Below the pieces are notes generated by a model. The model saw only the letters and a program-made list of their open reading frames with translations. It was not told the DNA's origin and did no database searches. Positions 51,909-61,148 of a DNA stretch of 64,000 nucleotides are shown piece by piece. The translations under genes were made by a program, and so were the position numbers. Each line of letters begins with the position of its first letter. Positions within the stretch are counted from its first letter, which is position 1. The stretch is from Flavobacteriales bacterium (GTDB taxonomy: Bacteria; Bacteroidota; Bacteroidia; Flavobacteriales_F; PHOS-HE28), in NCBI GenBank assembly GCA_019638115.1, contig JAHBUK010000001.1:62001-126000 (forward strand), read 5' to 3'.

Positions 51909-53672
51909 ATGGAGATCAAGCGCCTGCACGACGTACCCGAGTACCAATTAGCCAAGTATCCCAAGAAAACGGCCATAGCCACCAAGGAAAGAGGGGCATG
52001 GAAGGGATACAGCACCCGTGAACTGATCGACACTGCCGAGCGCATCGCCTTGGGCCTGATGGAACTTGGCGTGGGGCCCGGCGACAAAGTGGCCATTGCC
52101 AGCGGCAACCGCAGCGAATGGTGCTTGGTGGACCAGGCGATCCTGCGCATCGGTGCCATCGGAGTACCCATCTACCCCACCAGCAGCCCGGATGACTATG
52201 CCTATGTGCTGAACCACTCCGAGAGCAAGGTGATCTTCAGCGCCAATGGGGAGATCCATGCCAAGGCAGCCGCCGCTCAGCCCTCCTGCCCGCATTTGGG
52301 CCACCTCTTCACCTTCGACAAGTTGGATGGGGCCAAACACTGGCCCGAAGTGATGGCCCTTGCCAATGAGGCGGCGCGCCCCACACTGCAGCGCTATAAG
52401 GAGCAGGTCAAGAACGACGACCTGGCCACCATCATCTACACCAGCGGCACCACCGGCAGGCCCAAAGGGGTGATGCTTACGCACAACAACATACTGAGCA
52501 ACGCACTGGCCAGTTCCACACGCTTTCCGGTGGACGATTCGGCGCGCTGCATCAGCTTCCTTCCCCTCTCCCACATCTACGAGCGCATGCTGATGTACCT
52601 CTATATGTACAGCGGCGTCAGCATCCATTTCCAGGAATCGCTCGATGACCTGGGAGATCGCATCCGAGAGGTGGAGCCCGATGTGTTCACGGCCGTGCCC
52701 CGCCTGTTGGAGAAGATCTACGACAAGATCGTGGCGAAGGGCGATGGACTGACCGGAGTGAAACGCAGCCTCTTCTTCTGGGCGCTGGACCTTGGCCACC
52801 GGTACGAGGTGCACGGCCGCAGTGCATGGTACAACTTGCAATTGGCCATAGCACGTAAGCTCATTTTCAGCAAATGGCAGGCGGCATTGGGCGGCAAAAC
52901 ACGGATCGTGGCCAGTGGTAGTGCAGCACTGCAACCCCGCCTGGCCCGTGTGTTCACCGCGGCCGGCATTCCGATCATGGAAGGTTATGGCCTTACGGAA
53001 AGCAGCCCCGTGATCAGTGTGAACGAACTGGACAACGATGGCCTGCGCTTCGGTTCCGTGGGCCGCCCGATCCCGGGTGTACAAGTGAAGATCGCAGACG
53101 ACGGTGAGATCCTTGCCAAGGGCCCCAACATCATGGTGGGGTACTACAAGGACGAAGAGAACACCAAGGCCACGCTGGACGCTGACGGTTGGCTGCATAC
53201 AGGGGATATCGGCGAGATAAGCGCTGACGGCTTCCTGCGCATTACCGACCGCAAGAAGGAGATCTTCAAGACCAGCGGTGGCAAATACGTGGCCCCGCAG
53301 GTGATGGAGAACAAGCTCAAAGCCTCCCGCTTCATCGAACAAGTGATGGTGATCGGCGAGAACCGCAAGTTCCCGGCGGCGCTCATCGTACCCGAGTTCG
53401 TGTTCCTGAAGGACTGGTGTGAGCGCAAGGGCATAGCCTTCGAGAGCCGTGATAAAGTCATCCGTGACCAACGCGTGTTGGACCGCATCTTCAAAGAAGT
53501 GGAAGCCGCCAACGAAGGCCTTGGTCAATGGGAGCAAGTGAAGAAGATCGCCTTGCTACCCAAGGAGTTCGCCATCGACACCGGAGAATTGACGCCCACC
53601 CTGAAGCTCCGCAGAAAGCCCATTATGGCCAAGTATGAAGCTCAGGTGGAAGGCATTTACAGCGAAGGCTGA
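51909..53672 (+). CDS. fadD: Long-chain acyl-CoA synthetase
   Basis: 587 residues from the ATG at 51909 (MEIKRLHDVPEYQLAKYPKKTAIATKE). AMP-binding motif YTSGTTGRPKGVMLTHNN near residue 180, GYGLTESSPV near 362, WLHTGDIGEISADGFLRITDRKKEIFKTSGGKYVAPQ near 430-460. Adenylate-forming enzyme that activates fatty acids as CoA thioesters, of the Bacteroidota FadD/Faa type. No neighbouring beta-oxidation genes. Confidence 0.94.
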   Translation: MEIKRLHDVPEYQLAKYPKKTAIATKERGAWKGYSTRELIDTAERIALGLMELGVGPGDKVAIASGNRSEWCLVDQAILRIGAIGVPIYPTSSPDDYAYVLNHSESKVIFSANGEIHAKAAAAQPSCPHLGHLFTFDKLDGAKHWPEVMALANEAARPTLQRYKEQVKNDDLATIIYTSGTTGRPKGVMLTHNNILSNALASSTRFPVDDSARCISFLPLSHIYERMLMYLYMYSGVSIHFQESLDDLGDRIREVEPDVFTAVPRLLEKIYDKIVAKGDGLTGVKRSLFFWALDLGHRYEVHGRSAWYNLQLAIARKLIFSKWQAALGGKTRIVASGSAALQPRLARVFTAAGIPIMEGYGLTESSPVISVNELDNDGLRFGSVGRPIPGVQVKIADDGEILAKGPNIMVGYYKDEENTKATLDADGWLHTGDIGEISADGFLRITDRKKEIFKTSGGKYVAPQVMENKLKASRFIEQVMVIGENRKFPAALIVPEFVFLKDWCERKGIAFESRDKVIRDQRVLDRIFKEVEAANEGLGQWEQVKKIALLPKEFAIDTGELTPTLKLRRKPIMAKYEAQVEGIYSEG

Positions 53673-53717
53673 TCCCTACTTCCGGATACATTTACGCCCC
53701 CTTAACGTTTCCCGAAC

Positions 53718-54113
53718 ATGAAAGCTTTCTGGATGGGCTTGCTGGCCCTGGTACCTTTTTTCTCCGGCTGCAGCAAAGAACCCGGCTCAGGTGGCCGCGC
53801 AGAACTGCGCGGCCGCGTGGTGGAGCAGCGGTACAGTTCCAACACCGGCCAACCAGTGGGGCAGCCCTACGTGAAAGCCGAACAGCGGGTATACATCATC
53901 TATGGAGATGGCTCCTACCATGACGACGATGTGCGCACGGGACCGGACGGAAAATTCCGCTTTCCATGGTTGCGCAAAGGCGACTACACGGTGTACACCA
54001 TTTCGGAATGTGGCAATTACAACGGCTGCACCTTCTCCGTTTCCGCCAAGGGTAGCATCGGAAGCAACAAGGATGTGGTCGAGGTCGGTGACTTGAACAT
54101 CCAGAATTGGTGA
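53718..54113 (+). CDS. Lipoprotein with a carboxypeptidase-regulatory-like beta domain
   Basis: 131 residues. Lipoprotein signal MKAFWMGLLALVPFFSGC (acceptor Cys at 18). The mature part (VYIIYGDGSYHDDDVRTGPDGKFRFPWLRKGDYTVYTISEC) resembles the small CNA-B or carboxypeptidase-regulatory beta-sandwich. Its stop shares bases with the next start (TGATG). Probably outer-membrane linked. Confidence 0.78.
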   Translation: MKAFWMGLLALVPFFSGCSKEPGSGGRAELRGRVVEQRYSSNTGQPVGQPYVKAEQRVYIIYGDGSYHDDDVRTGPDGKFRFPWLRKGDYTVYTISECGNYNGCTFSVSAKGSIGSNKDVVEVGDLNIQNW

Positions 54114-54811
54114 TGCGGCGCATAGGCTTGGTGGTGTTGCTCTTGTCTTGCTCTTGGGCGGGCATGGCGCAGGAACCGGCCCTGAAGCCGGATGTTCGAC
54201 AAGAGCTTTGGATCAGCGCGGCCGTGCGGGGCCGGGCTCCGAAATTCATGAAGGACCTGCTCGGCGACCACTACAAGCGCCTGCGTTTGAGCGGCGAACT
54301 GGGCTATCGTTCGGCAGATAATTTCTTCGCAGGAAGGCAGATCTACACGGACCTCGGGGCACGCTACAAGGTGAACGATTGGCTCTACCTGGGCACCGAA
54401 TACCGCTGGGCCAATCGTACCAACAACGCCAACCGGCAGCGTATCGCCTTCAATGCTCAAGCACGTAAGTCCTTGGGCCGCTTCGACCTGGGCTACCGCT
54501 TCACCTACCAACGCAATTACCTGGAACGTGATCGCCAGCGCACCATCCTGCGCAACCGCTTCAGCGTGGACTACAACATCCGCAAGTGGAAGCTGGACCC
54601 CGAATTCAGCGTGGAGTTCTTCACCCGCACGGACCGTCCGGATGGCTGGTACCGCCTGGGAACACGGTACAAGCTGGGAACCACCTGGTCGCCTTCCAAG
54701 GGACACAGCTTCGGACCGGCCCTGATCTATGACCGTGATGGGCAGGTGAACTGGCCGACCAACCGCGTTATCTGGTCGGTGGATTATGTGATCAACCTGC
54801 GGCGCCTATAG
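54113..54811 (+). CDS. DUF2490-family outer membrane protein
   Basis: 232 residues from the ATG at 54113. Signal peptide MRRIGLVVLLLSCSWAGMAQ, then beta-strands typical of a porin-like barrel (RLRLSGELGYRSADNFF, IYTDLGARYKVNDWLYLGTEYRWANRTN, ...YVINLRRL), ending in a C-terminal hydrophobic strand. Function unknown; presumed outer-membrane beta-barrel. Confidence 0.82.
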   Translation: MRRIGLVVLLLSCSWAGMAQEPALKPDVRQELWISAAVRGRAPKFMKDLLGDHYKRLRLSGELGYRSADNFFAGRQIYTDLGARYKVNDWLYLGTEYRWANRTNNANRQRIAFNAQARKSLGRFDLGYRFTYQRNYLERDRQRTILRNRFSVDYNIRKWKLDPEFSVEFFTRTDRPDGWYRLGTRYKLGTTWSPSKGHSFGPALIYDRDGQVNWPTNRVIWSVDYVINLRRL

Positions 54812-54838
54812 CGACCTTTGTGCGGCATTCCTCCGCAC

Positions 54839-55507
54839 ATGCTCCGCATCAGCCTCTTTTTCCTCATCTTCATCGCAGCCGTAGTAGCTGGCTACTACAT
54901 CATTCGCCCCAGCGAAACGCTGCCGGTGTACCACCCCAACCAGCTCGATCCACGGCTGGTGGACAAGTCGATCAAAGGGCGCAAGGGGGAGCACCACATC
55001 ATGCCCTTCTCACTGAGCGACCAGCTGGGCAACACCTACACCCTGGACAGTGTGGGCGAACGCATCATAGTAGCCGATTTCTTCTTCACCACCTGTGCCA
55101 CCATCTGCCCGAAAATGACCGTACAGATGACACGGGTGCAGGATGCATTCCTCAACGAGGAGCGCATGATCATCCTTTCGCACAGTGTTACCCCCGAGAT
55201 AGACAGCGTTGAAGTGCTGGCCGCGTACGCCGAGCGGAACGGCGCCCGACCTGAACGCTGGCGCTTCCTTACCGGGCCGCGCAAGCAGATCTATGCCCTG
55301 GCACGCCGCAGCTACTTCGCAGCCATGGACGAAGGCGATGGCGGACCCGACGACTTCGTGCACACGGAGAACTTCGTACTGGTGGACCCACAGCGACGCA
55401 TCCGTGGATTTTATGATGGGACCAACACCCAGGATGTGGACCGATTGATCGGCGATATCCGCAAGCTGATCAAGGAGGTGGAGAACAACAAGAGTGGATC
55501 CCGATGA
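54839..55507 (+). CDS. SCO1/SenC-family copper chaperone or thiol protein
   Basis: 222 residues from the ATG at 54839 (MLRISLFFLIFIAAVVAGYY). Membrane anchor and thioredoxin fold with C86-x3-C90 (CATICPKM) and the distal His in DFVHTENFVLVD: the copper-binding set of SCO proteins that load CuA sites of oxidases (and possibly NosZ). Not adjacent to oxidase genes here. Confidence 0.93.
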   Translation: MLRISLFFLIFIAAVVAGYYIIRPSETLPVYHPNQLDPRLVDKSIKGRKGEHHIMPFSLSDQLGNTYTLDSVGERIIVADFFFTTCATICPKMTVQMTRVQDAFLNEERMIILSHSVTPEIDSVEVLAAYAERNGARPERWRFLTGPRKQIYALARRSYFAAMDEGDGGPDDFVHTENFVLVDPQRRIRGFYDGTNTQDVDRLIGDIRKLIKEVENNKSGSR

Positions 55508-55569
55508 CCCTCCTGACCCGATATTGTACGTCCGCTTGACGAGTTCTCTTCCTGAACGCCATCACACCC

Positions 55570-56544
55570 ATGCGCAAATTCCTGGACCGCTACTACGGCA
55601 AGCTCCGCAAGATCAAGGTGAACTACGTGCTGCTCAACCTCTTCAACCGGAAGAAACTGAAGCATGCCGAGCGGATGTACCGCAAGTACGGCATCCACAA
55701 GAGCGTGTTGCTGCCCATCAGCAGTGCCGACATGCCCAGCGGCACCACCGATAAGCCTTGGCTCGACACGCAGGAAGGAGTGGCCGCATTGCCCACGCAT
55801 CCGGGACTGCAGCGCTTCGACGAAGCCACCCGACAAGGCATCCTGCAATGGCCGGACAACGGCTACCTCATTCTGCGCGGACTGTTCAGCACGGACGAGG
55901 TCGAACGCATCAATGCTGAAGTTGACCGTTTGATCGAGGAAAAAGTGGTGGACTTCAATTTCACCGGTCGCAAAGTGATGTTCGCCTTCCAGCTCAGTGA
56001 GCTTTTGCGCAAGGTGGTGAACGACCGACGTCTGTTGGATGTGATGGATTTCCTGCTGGGAAAACGCATCAAGGTGTTCCAGAGCATCAACTTCCTGACC
56101 GGCAGCGAACAGGCAGCACACAGCGACAGCATCCACATGACCACTCATCCGCTGGGATACATGATCGCTGCTTGGATCGCACTGGAGCCCATCACCACGG
56201 ACAATGGATGCCTGATCTACCATCCTGGCAGCCACAAGCTGCCCTACCTGCTGAACGATAAGTACGACCACGGTGGCAACCGTTTCGTGATCGGCGATGA
56301 CGCCTATGCACGCTATGAGGAAGCTGTGGATGCTGCCATCCGCAACGGCGGTTTCCCCGCGATGGAACTGCACGCGCAACCCGGCGACGTGCTGATCTGG
56401 CACGCGAACCTGCTACACGGCGGCAAGAAGATGAGCACGCCAAACGCCAGCCGCAAGAGCATGGTGATCCACTGCTTCGCCGATGATGTGCTCTGCTACC
56501 ACGAGCTGACGCAGCGGGCGGCGATGATGGAGGACGACCATTGA
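55570..56544 (+). CDS. Phytanoyl-CoA dioxygenase (PhyH)-family protein
   Basis: 324 residues. Cupin-type Fe(II)/2-oxoglutarate fold with HSD (HxD) in AAHSDSIHMT, an HPGSHKLPY segment and a distal His in NLLHGG. The first 60 residues (helical, basic) form an extension. Oxygenase of an unknown hydrophobic substrate, perhaps membrane lipid. Upstream of the ABC-F gene with a 67-base gap. Confidence 0.88.
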   Translation: MRKFLDRYYGKLRKIKVNYVLLNLFNRKKLKHAERMYRKYGIHKSVLLPISSADMPSGTTDKPWLDTQEGVAALPTHPGLQRFDEATRQGILQWPDNGYLILRGLFSTDEVERINAEVDRLIEEKVVDFNFTGRKVMFAFQLSELLRKVVNDRRLLDVMDFLLGKRIKVFQSINFLTGSEQAAHSDSIHMTTHPLGYMIAAWIALEPITTDNGCLIYHPGSHKLPYLLNDKYDHGGNRFVIGDDAYARYEEAVDAAIRNGGFPAMELHAQPGDVLIWHANLLHGGKKMSTPNASRKSMVIHCFADDVLCYHELTQRAAMMEDDH

Positions 56545-56611
56545 ACACAACACTTCAGCTCCACGCGCACTTCTCCATCCCACCACCAGAATACCGAGCC
56601 CGACCCGTTCA

Positions 56612-58501
56612 ATGAACGTTCTTTCCGTAGAGAAACTCGCCAAAAGCTTCGGCCCGCGCCAGTTGTTCAAAGACCTCTCCTTCGGACTTGAAAAGGGCCA
56701 GAAGACCGCCATCGTGGCTAGAAACGGCTCCGGCAAGAGCACCCTGTTGAAGTGCATCGCAGGGATCGAACGGCCCGACTCCGGGATCGTCACCTTCAAC
56801 AAGGGCATCCGAGTCGGCTACCTGGACCAGAGCGTGGAGATGACCTCGTCACGCAGTGTCGTGGACGAGATGCTGGACCGCGACGACCCCGTCTCCAACG
56901 CCATTCGCGATTATGATCATGCCCTTGCCAAGGGCCTTGAGGGGCCTGCCATGCAACGCGCTTTGGAGCGCATGGAGGAGCTCAATGCCTGGGACTACGA
57001 GGCACGCGCCAAGGGCCTGCTGCACCGTTTCGGCCTGCGCGACATGGAACAAGCCGTGAACACCCTTAGCGGCGGGCAGCAGAAGCGCCTGGCCATGGCC
57101 AAGGTGCTCATCGACCTGCCCGATGTGCTGATCCTGGACGAACCCACCAACCACCTCGATGTGCACATGATCGAGCAGTTGGAAGAGGAACTGAGCGCAC
57201 CGCACATGACCCTGCTGCTGGTGACGCACGACCGCTATTTCCTGGACAATATATGTGACGAGATCATCGAGATCGAGTTCGGTGAGTTGACCCGCTACAA
57301 GGGCAACTACAGCTACTACGTGGAGAAGAAGGCGCTGGCCGATGAGGTGCGCGACGCCACCCAACAGCACCTGAAGGGCTTGATGAAGCGCGAACTGGAG
57401 TGGGTGCGCAAGATGCCGCGCGCCCGAGGCACCAAGAGCAAGAGCCGCCTGGATGCCTTCGACAAGATCAAGGCCGACGCCACGCGCCGTTTCGATCGCG
57501 AGCAAGTGAAGATCGAAGTGAAGACCGACCGGCTGGGCGGCAAAGTGATCGAAGCGCGCAACCTCACCATGGGCTTCGGCGACCCTGCGGACAAGGCCCG
57601 GTACAAGCCGATCGTGGAGCACTTCAACTATTCCCTGAAGAAGGGCGACCGAATCGGTATCGTGGGGCCCAATGGCGTGGGGAAAAGCACCTTCATCGAC
57701 CTGCTCACCAAGCGGCAGAAGCCGACCATGGGCAAGGTCACCATCGGCGAGACCGTGGTACTGGGCACCTTCGACCAGCAGGGACTACAGCTAAAGGAGG
57801 ACCAACGCATCATCGAGGTGGTGCGCGACATTGCGGAGGTGATCCCCTTGAACAAAGGGCGCACCCTGAGCGCATCACAACTGCTGGAGCGCTTTCTCTT
57901 CGACAAGGAACAGCAGTACCAGTACGTGAGCACCTTGAGTGGTGGTGAGAAGCGCAGGCTTTACCTGTGTACCGTCCTCATGCGAAACCCCAACGTGCTG
58001 ATCCTGGACGAACCCACCAACGACCTGGACATCCCCACCTTGAACGCGCTGGAGGATTTCCTCACCGACCTGGACGTATGCCTGTTGATCGTGAGCCACG
58101 ACCGCTTCTTCATGGACAAGCTCTGCAGCAAGCTCCTGGTGTTCGAGGGCGAAGGCCGGATAAAGGAGTGGGTGGGCAGCTACACCGAGTTGCGTGATCT
58201 GCAGAAACAGAAGCTCCGCGAAGGTTCCTCGAAACGTGTGGAACAGCAGAGCGCACCCTCGAACTCGGCACTGAAAGAGAAGCCGAAGAAGCTCACCTAC
58301 GCCGAGCGCCTGGAGTTGGAGAAGATCGACAAGAGCATGCCCGCGCTCGAAAAACGAAAAGCTGAACTGCTGCTGTTGATGGCCGAGGGAGGTGCCGATC
58401 ACCACACGCTGATGGAGCGCTCCATCGACCTGGAACGCACCACCGCCGAGTTGGAACGCATGACGGACCGCTGGCTGGAACTGAGCGAGAAGGAGGGCTG
58501 A
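56612..58501 (+). CDS. ABC-F ATPase (Uup-like)
   Basis: 629 residues with two ABC domains: Walker A GSGKSTLL (about 35) and GPNGVGKST (about 350), signatures LSGGQQKRLAMA and LSGGEKRRLY, Walker B LILDEPTNHLD and LILDEPTNDLD. The C-terminal 80 residues form a coiled coil (YAERLELEKIDKSMPALEKRK), as in Uup. ABC-F proteins act on ribosomes; Uup also limits precise transposon excision. Confidence 0.94.
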   Translation: MNVLSVEKLAKSFGPRQLFKDLSFGLEKGQKTAIVARNGSGKSTLLKCIAGIERPDSGIVTFNKGIRVGYLDQSVEMTSSRSVVDEMLDRDDPVSNAIRDYDHALAKGLEGPAMQRALERMEELNAWDYEARAKGLLHRFGLRDMEQAVNTLSGGQQKRLAMAKVLIDLPDVLILDEPTNHLDVHMIEQLEEELSAPHMTLLLVTHDRYFLDNICDEIIEIEFGELTRYKGNYSYYVEKKALADEVRDATQQHLKGLMKRELEWVRKMPRARGTKSKSRLDAFDKIKADATRRFDREQVKIEVKTDRLGGKVIEARNLTMGFGDPADKARYKPIVEHFNYSLKKGDRIGIVGPNGVGKSTFIDLLTKRQKPTMGKVTIGETVVLGTFDQQGLQLKEDQRIIEVVRDIAEVIPLNKGRTLSASQLLERFLFDKEQQYQYVSTLSGGEKRRLYLCTVLMRNPNVLILDEPTNDLDIPTLNALEDFLTDLDVCLLIVSHDRFFMDKLCSKLLVFEGEGRIKEWVGSYTELRDLQKQKLREGSSKRVEQQSAPSNSALKEKPKKLTYAERLELEKIDKSMPALEKRKAELLLLMAEGGADHHTLMERSIDLERTTAELERMTDRWLELSEKEG

Positions 58502-58562
58502 ACGAAGGGGCTACGCCACTCAGTGCTACGCCGGAGAAGAGCGCACTGACGGTTCCCTTTGC

Positions 58563-59564
58563 TCAGAACTTGGCACAGGGCACGATGCGCCGCTTGGATG
58601 CCGACTTGCGCTTGTAGGCCTTGGCGATCTCGTAGCCCAGGGTGATCTCGTGCGCACCACCGGAATGGCCCGCCAGCCGCGATATCGTGATGTCGTAGCT
58701 GTAACCGATACGCATGTCGTTGGCCGTGAAGCCGACAAGGACGGCAATGGCATCATTGTTCGCGTAGCCGGGCGCGTAGCGCTTCATCAGGGGGATACCG
58801 CGATACCAGAGGCCAGCGAAGAAGGGCTCCCGCTCGAAGTAGGCACCCAGGTCCAACTGGTCGTACTTGTCCTGTGCCCTGTAGTTGAACGCGAAGACCA
58901 CGCTCTGCGGATGCTGTCTGATGACAGGCGTTCTAAGGGTGGTGCGATATCCACCGTGCATGCTGAAACGCATGGGGATACGTGCCTCGTTGAGCAGCAG
59001 CGACTGGTTGGGACGGTTCAGGTGATGGAGACCCATACCGAGCCAGAGCTTGGGCGTGAAGAACAGCAGGCCGGCACCCATGTCCGCGTACTTCACGCTG
59101 GTGCCGTCCATGTTCTCATAGGTACCTACGGTGCCGCCCCGCGCCAGTTGGTCGCCGAAAATGAGGCGGGAATAATCCACTGCATGGTCCACCATGCCAA
59201 GTTGCATTGCAGGCCGGAGAAAGACCTTCCGCTTCAGCTCGAACTCATACGCATACTGCGCGGTGGCGCTGGTGTAGCGCAATGCTCCGGAGCCTGCCCT
59301 ATCATGATGCACGAGGATCCCGATGCCACTGTTCACATCGCTCAAGAAGTGATCGAACGCGAAATTGGCCGAGACGAACGCCCCCGGGATGGAGGGCCAC
59401 TGATCGCGATAGACAAGCCCGAAACGTGATTGCAGACCCGTGCCTGCGAATGCTGGGCTGATGTAGGTCGGATTGGCATAGAACTGGGTGAACTGCGCAT
59501 CCTGGGCACGCGCAGCGCCCAACATGCACAGCACCAGCAACGGCCAGATCCAACGTTCACTCAT
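58563..59564 (-). CDS. PorP/SprF-family T9SS outer membrane protein
   Basis: 333 residues. Signal peptide MSERWIWPLLVLCMLGAARA then the family start QDAQFTQFYANPTYISPAFAGTGLQSRFGLVYRDQWPSIPGAF, and a beta-barrel with GIGILVHHDRAGSGAL. SprF-type proteins help secrete partner adhesins such as SprB. Its start overlaps the next upstream gene by 8 bases, so they are cotranscribed. Confidence 0.94.
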   Translation of the reverse strand: MSERWIWPLLVLCMLGAARAQDAQFTQFYANPTYISPAFAGTGLQSRFGLVYRDQWPSIPGAFVSANFAFDHFLSDVNSGIGILVHHDRAGSGALRYTSATAQYAYEFELKRKVFLRPAMQLGMVDHAVDYSRLIFGDQLARGGTVGTYENMDGTSVKYADMGAGLLFFTPKLWLGMGLHHLNRPNQSLLLNEARIPMRFSMHGGYRTTLRTPVIRQHPQSVVFAFNYRAQDKYDQLDLGAYFEREPFFAGLWYRGIPLMKRYAPGYANNDAIAVLVGFTANDMRIGYSYDITISRLAGHSGGAHEITLGYEIAKAYKRKSASKRRIVPCAKF

Positions 59565-61137
59565 GCTGGCTCAGTTGTTCCGTAGGGGTGAGTTGCACAT
59601 CCAGTTGCATTTCGCGCGAACCGTTGATCATACGAGCACGAATGCCCGTTTCGAACGCCACGAACCCCTGTGCCTCCACACGCATGTTGTAGCGCTCCCC
59701 AGGTGCAAGCACGAGCAGGAAACGACCGCTGCGTTCATTGCTGTTGTACACGCCCACCAATTCATCATCGATCCCTTGTGATACGATCAAGCGTGCCTTC
59801 ACAGGCTCATCGAGCCCATCGGTCACCACACCGCGCACCACCACGTAGTCCAGTTGACTGCCGGGAAAATCCACCTGATAGATGTCCTGAAGGCCAAGCC
59901 CTCCATCGCGTTCCGATGAGAACCAGCCCTGGGTACCATCATGGCTCAGGCAGAAGTAGATGTCATCGTTCACCGTGTTCACGGGTGCTCCGATGTTGGT
60001 CGGCTTGCTCCAAACGTTCATATCGGCATCCGTAAGCACCGTACTGAACACATCGAAACCACCCATGGTGTTGTGCCCATTGCTGCTGAAGTAGAGGGTA
60101 ACACCGTCGCTGTGCATGAATGGGGCATCCTCGTCGAACGGCGTATTCACATTGGGGCCCAGGTTCAAGGGCAGGCTCCACTCCCCATTGGGCAGCCGAC
60201 GTATGCGGTAGAGGTCACGCCCGCCGTAGCCACCCGGACGATCGCTTGTGAAATAGATCTCCTGATCGCCGGGCGCAATGGAAGCGCTGGGCTCGTGGTA
60301 CTTTGAGTTGATGCGCTCGGTCATAAGCACCGGCTCCTGCCAATTACCTGCATGCAAGCGCGTTTCATAAAGACCACCGCTTACGAGATTGGGGCTGGTG
60401 CGGTATATGATCATGGACGAACCGGATGGATCGAGGCCCACGGTGGCATCGTGCACCCGTGTGTTCAACGGACTGCGCATGTTCATGGCGCTGCCCCAGA
60501 TGCCTTCCTCTTTGCGCACGGTATAGATGTCCTCCAGGTACATTCCACTGCCATCCTTCAGATCGCCGGTGGTGCCTTTACGACGCGAGGTGAAGTACAT
60601 GGTGTTGCCATCACCGGTCACCAATGGGCAATAATCATGTCCGTTGGAATTGATGCCCGCACCCATGTTGCGAATGGTCGCTTCGATAGGATTTGCGGTG
60701 AGTTCCTTCGCCGATATGCACATGGCGATACGCCGATCCACCTCCTGATCCTTCTGCTCACGCTGGCTGAGCTGTTTGTATCTGCGGAAGAGTTCGATCG
60801 ACTCATCGAAACGCGCTTCGCGATGACGAGCCATGGCAAGGTGGTAATGCGCCTCCGTGTTCCCGTTCAGGACCGCCTGCTCGAAATAGGGAGCAGCCTC
60901 GCCCTTCCTTCCGGGTATACCCACCAGGCAGAGCCCCATCTCGTGGAACACCTCGCTGAACGAGCTATCCAAGGGAATAAGGCGTTTGTAGATCTTGGCC
61001 GCCGACTCGAAGTCCTCGCTGCTCAGCAAGGCCTTCGCCTCATCGAGCATGTTGTTGTGTACCCGTTTGTAGTTCTTCTGAGCCATGGCCGAATGGCCCA
61101 GCGCCAACAGAAGCACGAGTGTGGTGATGTTCTTCAT
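59557..61137 (-). CDS. TPR and PD40-propeller protein (PorE-like, without the OmpA domain)
   Basis: 526 residues. Signal peptide (ALGHSAMAQ), TPR-like helices (residues 25-130: LLSSEDFESAAKIYKRLIP), PD40/WD40 beta-propeller (SPNLVSGGLYETR, IYFTSDRPGGYGGRDLYRI, LYFSSNGHNTMGGFDVFST) and a carboxypeptidase-regulatory-like domain (about 440-515). P. gingivalis PorE has the same order plus a C-terminal OmpA domain, which is missing here. Probably an envelope partner of the T9SS or the adhesin. Confidence 0.88.
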   Translation of the reverse strand: MKNITTLVLLLALGHSAMAQKNYKRVHNNMLDEAKALLSSEDFESAAKIYKRLIPLDSSFSEVFHEMGLCLVGIPGRKGEAAPYFEQAVLNGNTEAHYHLAMARHREARFDESIELFRRYKQLSQREQKDQEVDRRIAMCISAKELTANPIEATIRNMGAGINSNGHDYCPLVTGDGNTMYFTSRRKGTTGDLKDGSGMYLEDIYTVRKEEGIWGSAMNMRSPLNTRVHDATVGLDPSGSSMIIYRTSPNLVSGGLYETRLHAGNWQEPVLMTERINSKYHEPSASIAPGDQEIYFTSDRPGGYGGRDLYRIRRLPNGEWSLPLNLGPNVNTPFDEDAPFMHSDGVTLYFSSNGHNTMGGFDVFSTVLTDADMNVWSKPTNIGAPVNTVNDDIYFCLSHDGTQGWFSSERDGGLGLQDIYQVDFPGSQLDYVVVRGVVTDGLDEPVKARLIVSQGIDDELVGVYNSNERSGRFLLVLAPGERYNMRVEAQGFVAFETGIRARMINGSREMQLDVQLTPTEQLSQHE

Positions 61138-61148
61138 GGGAGAGCTGC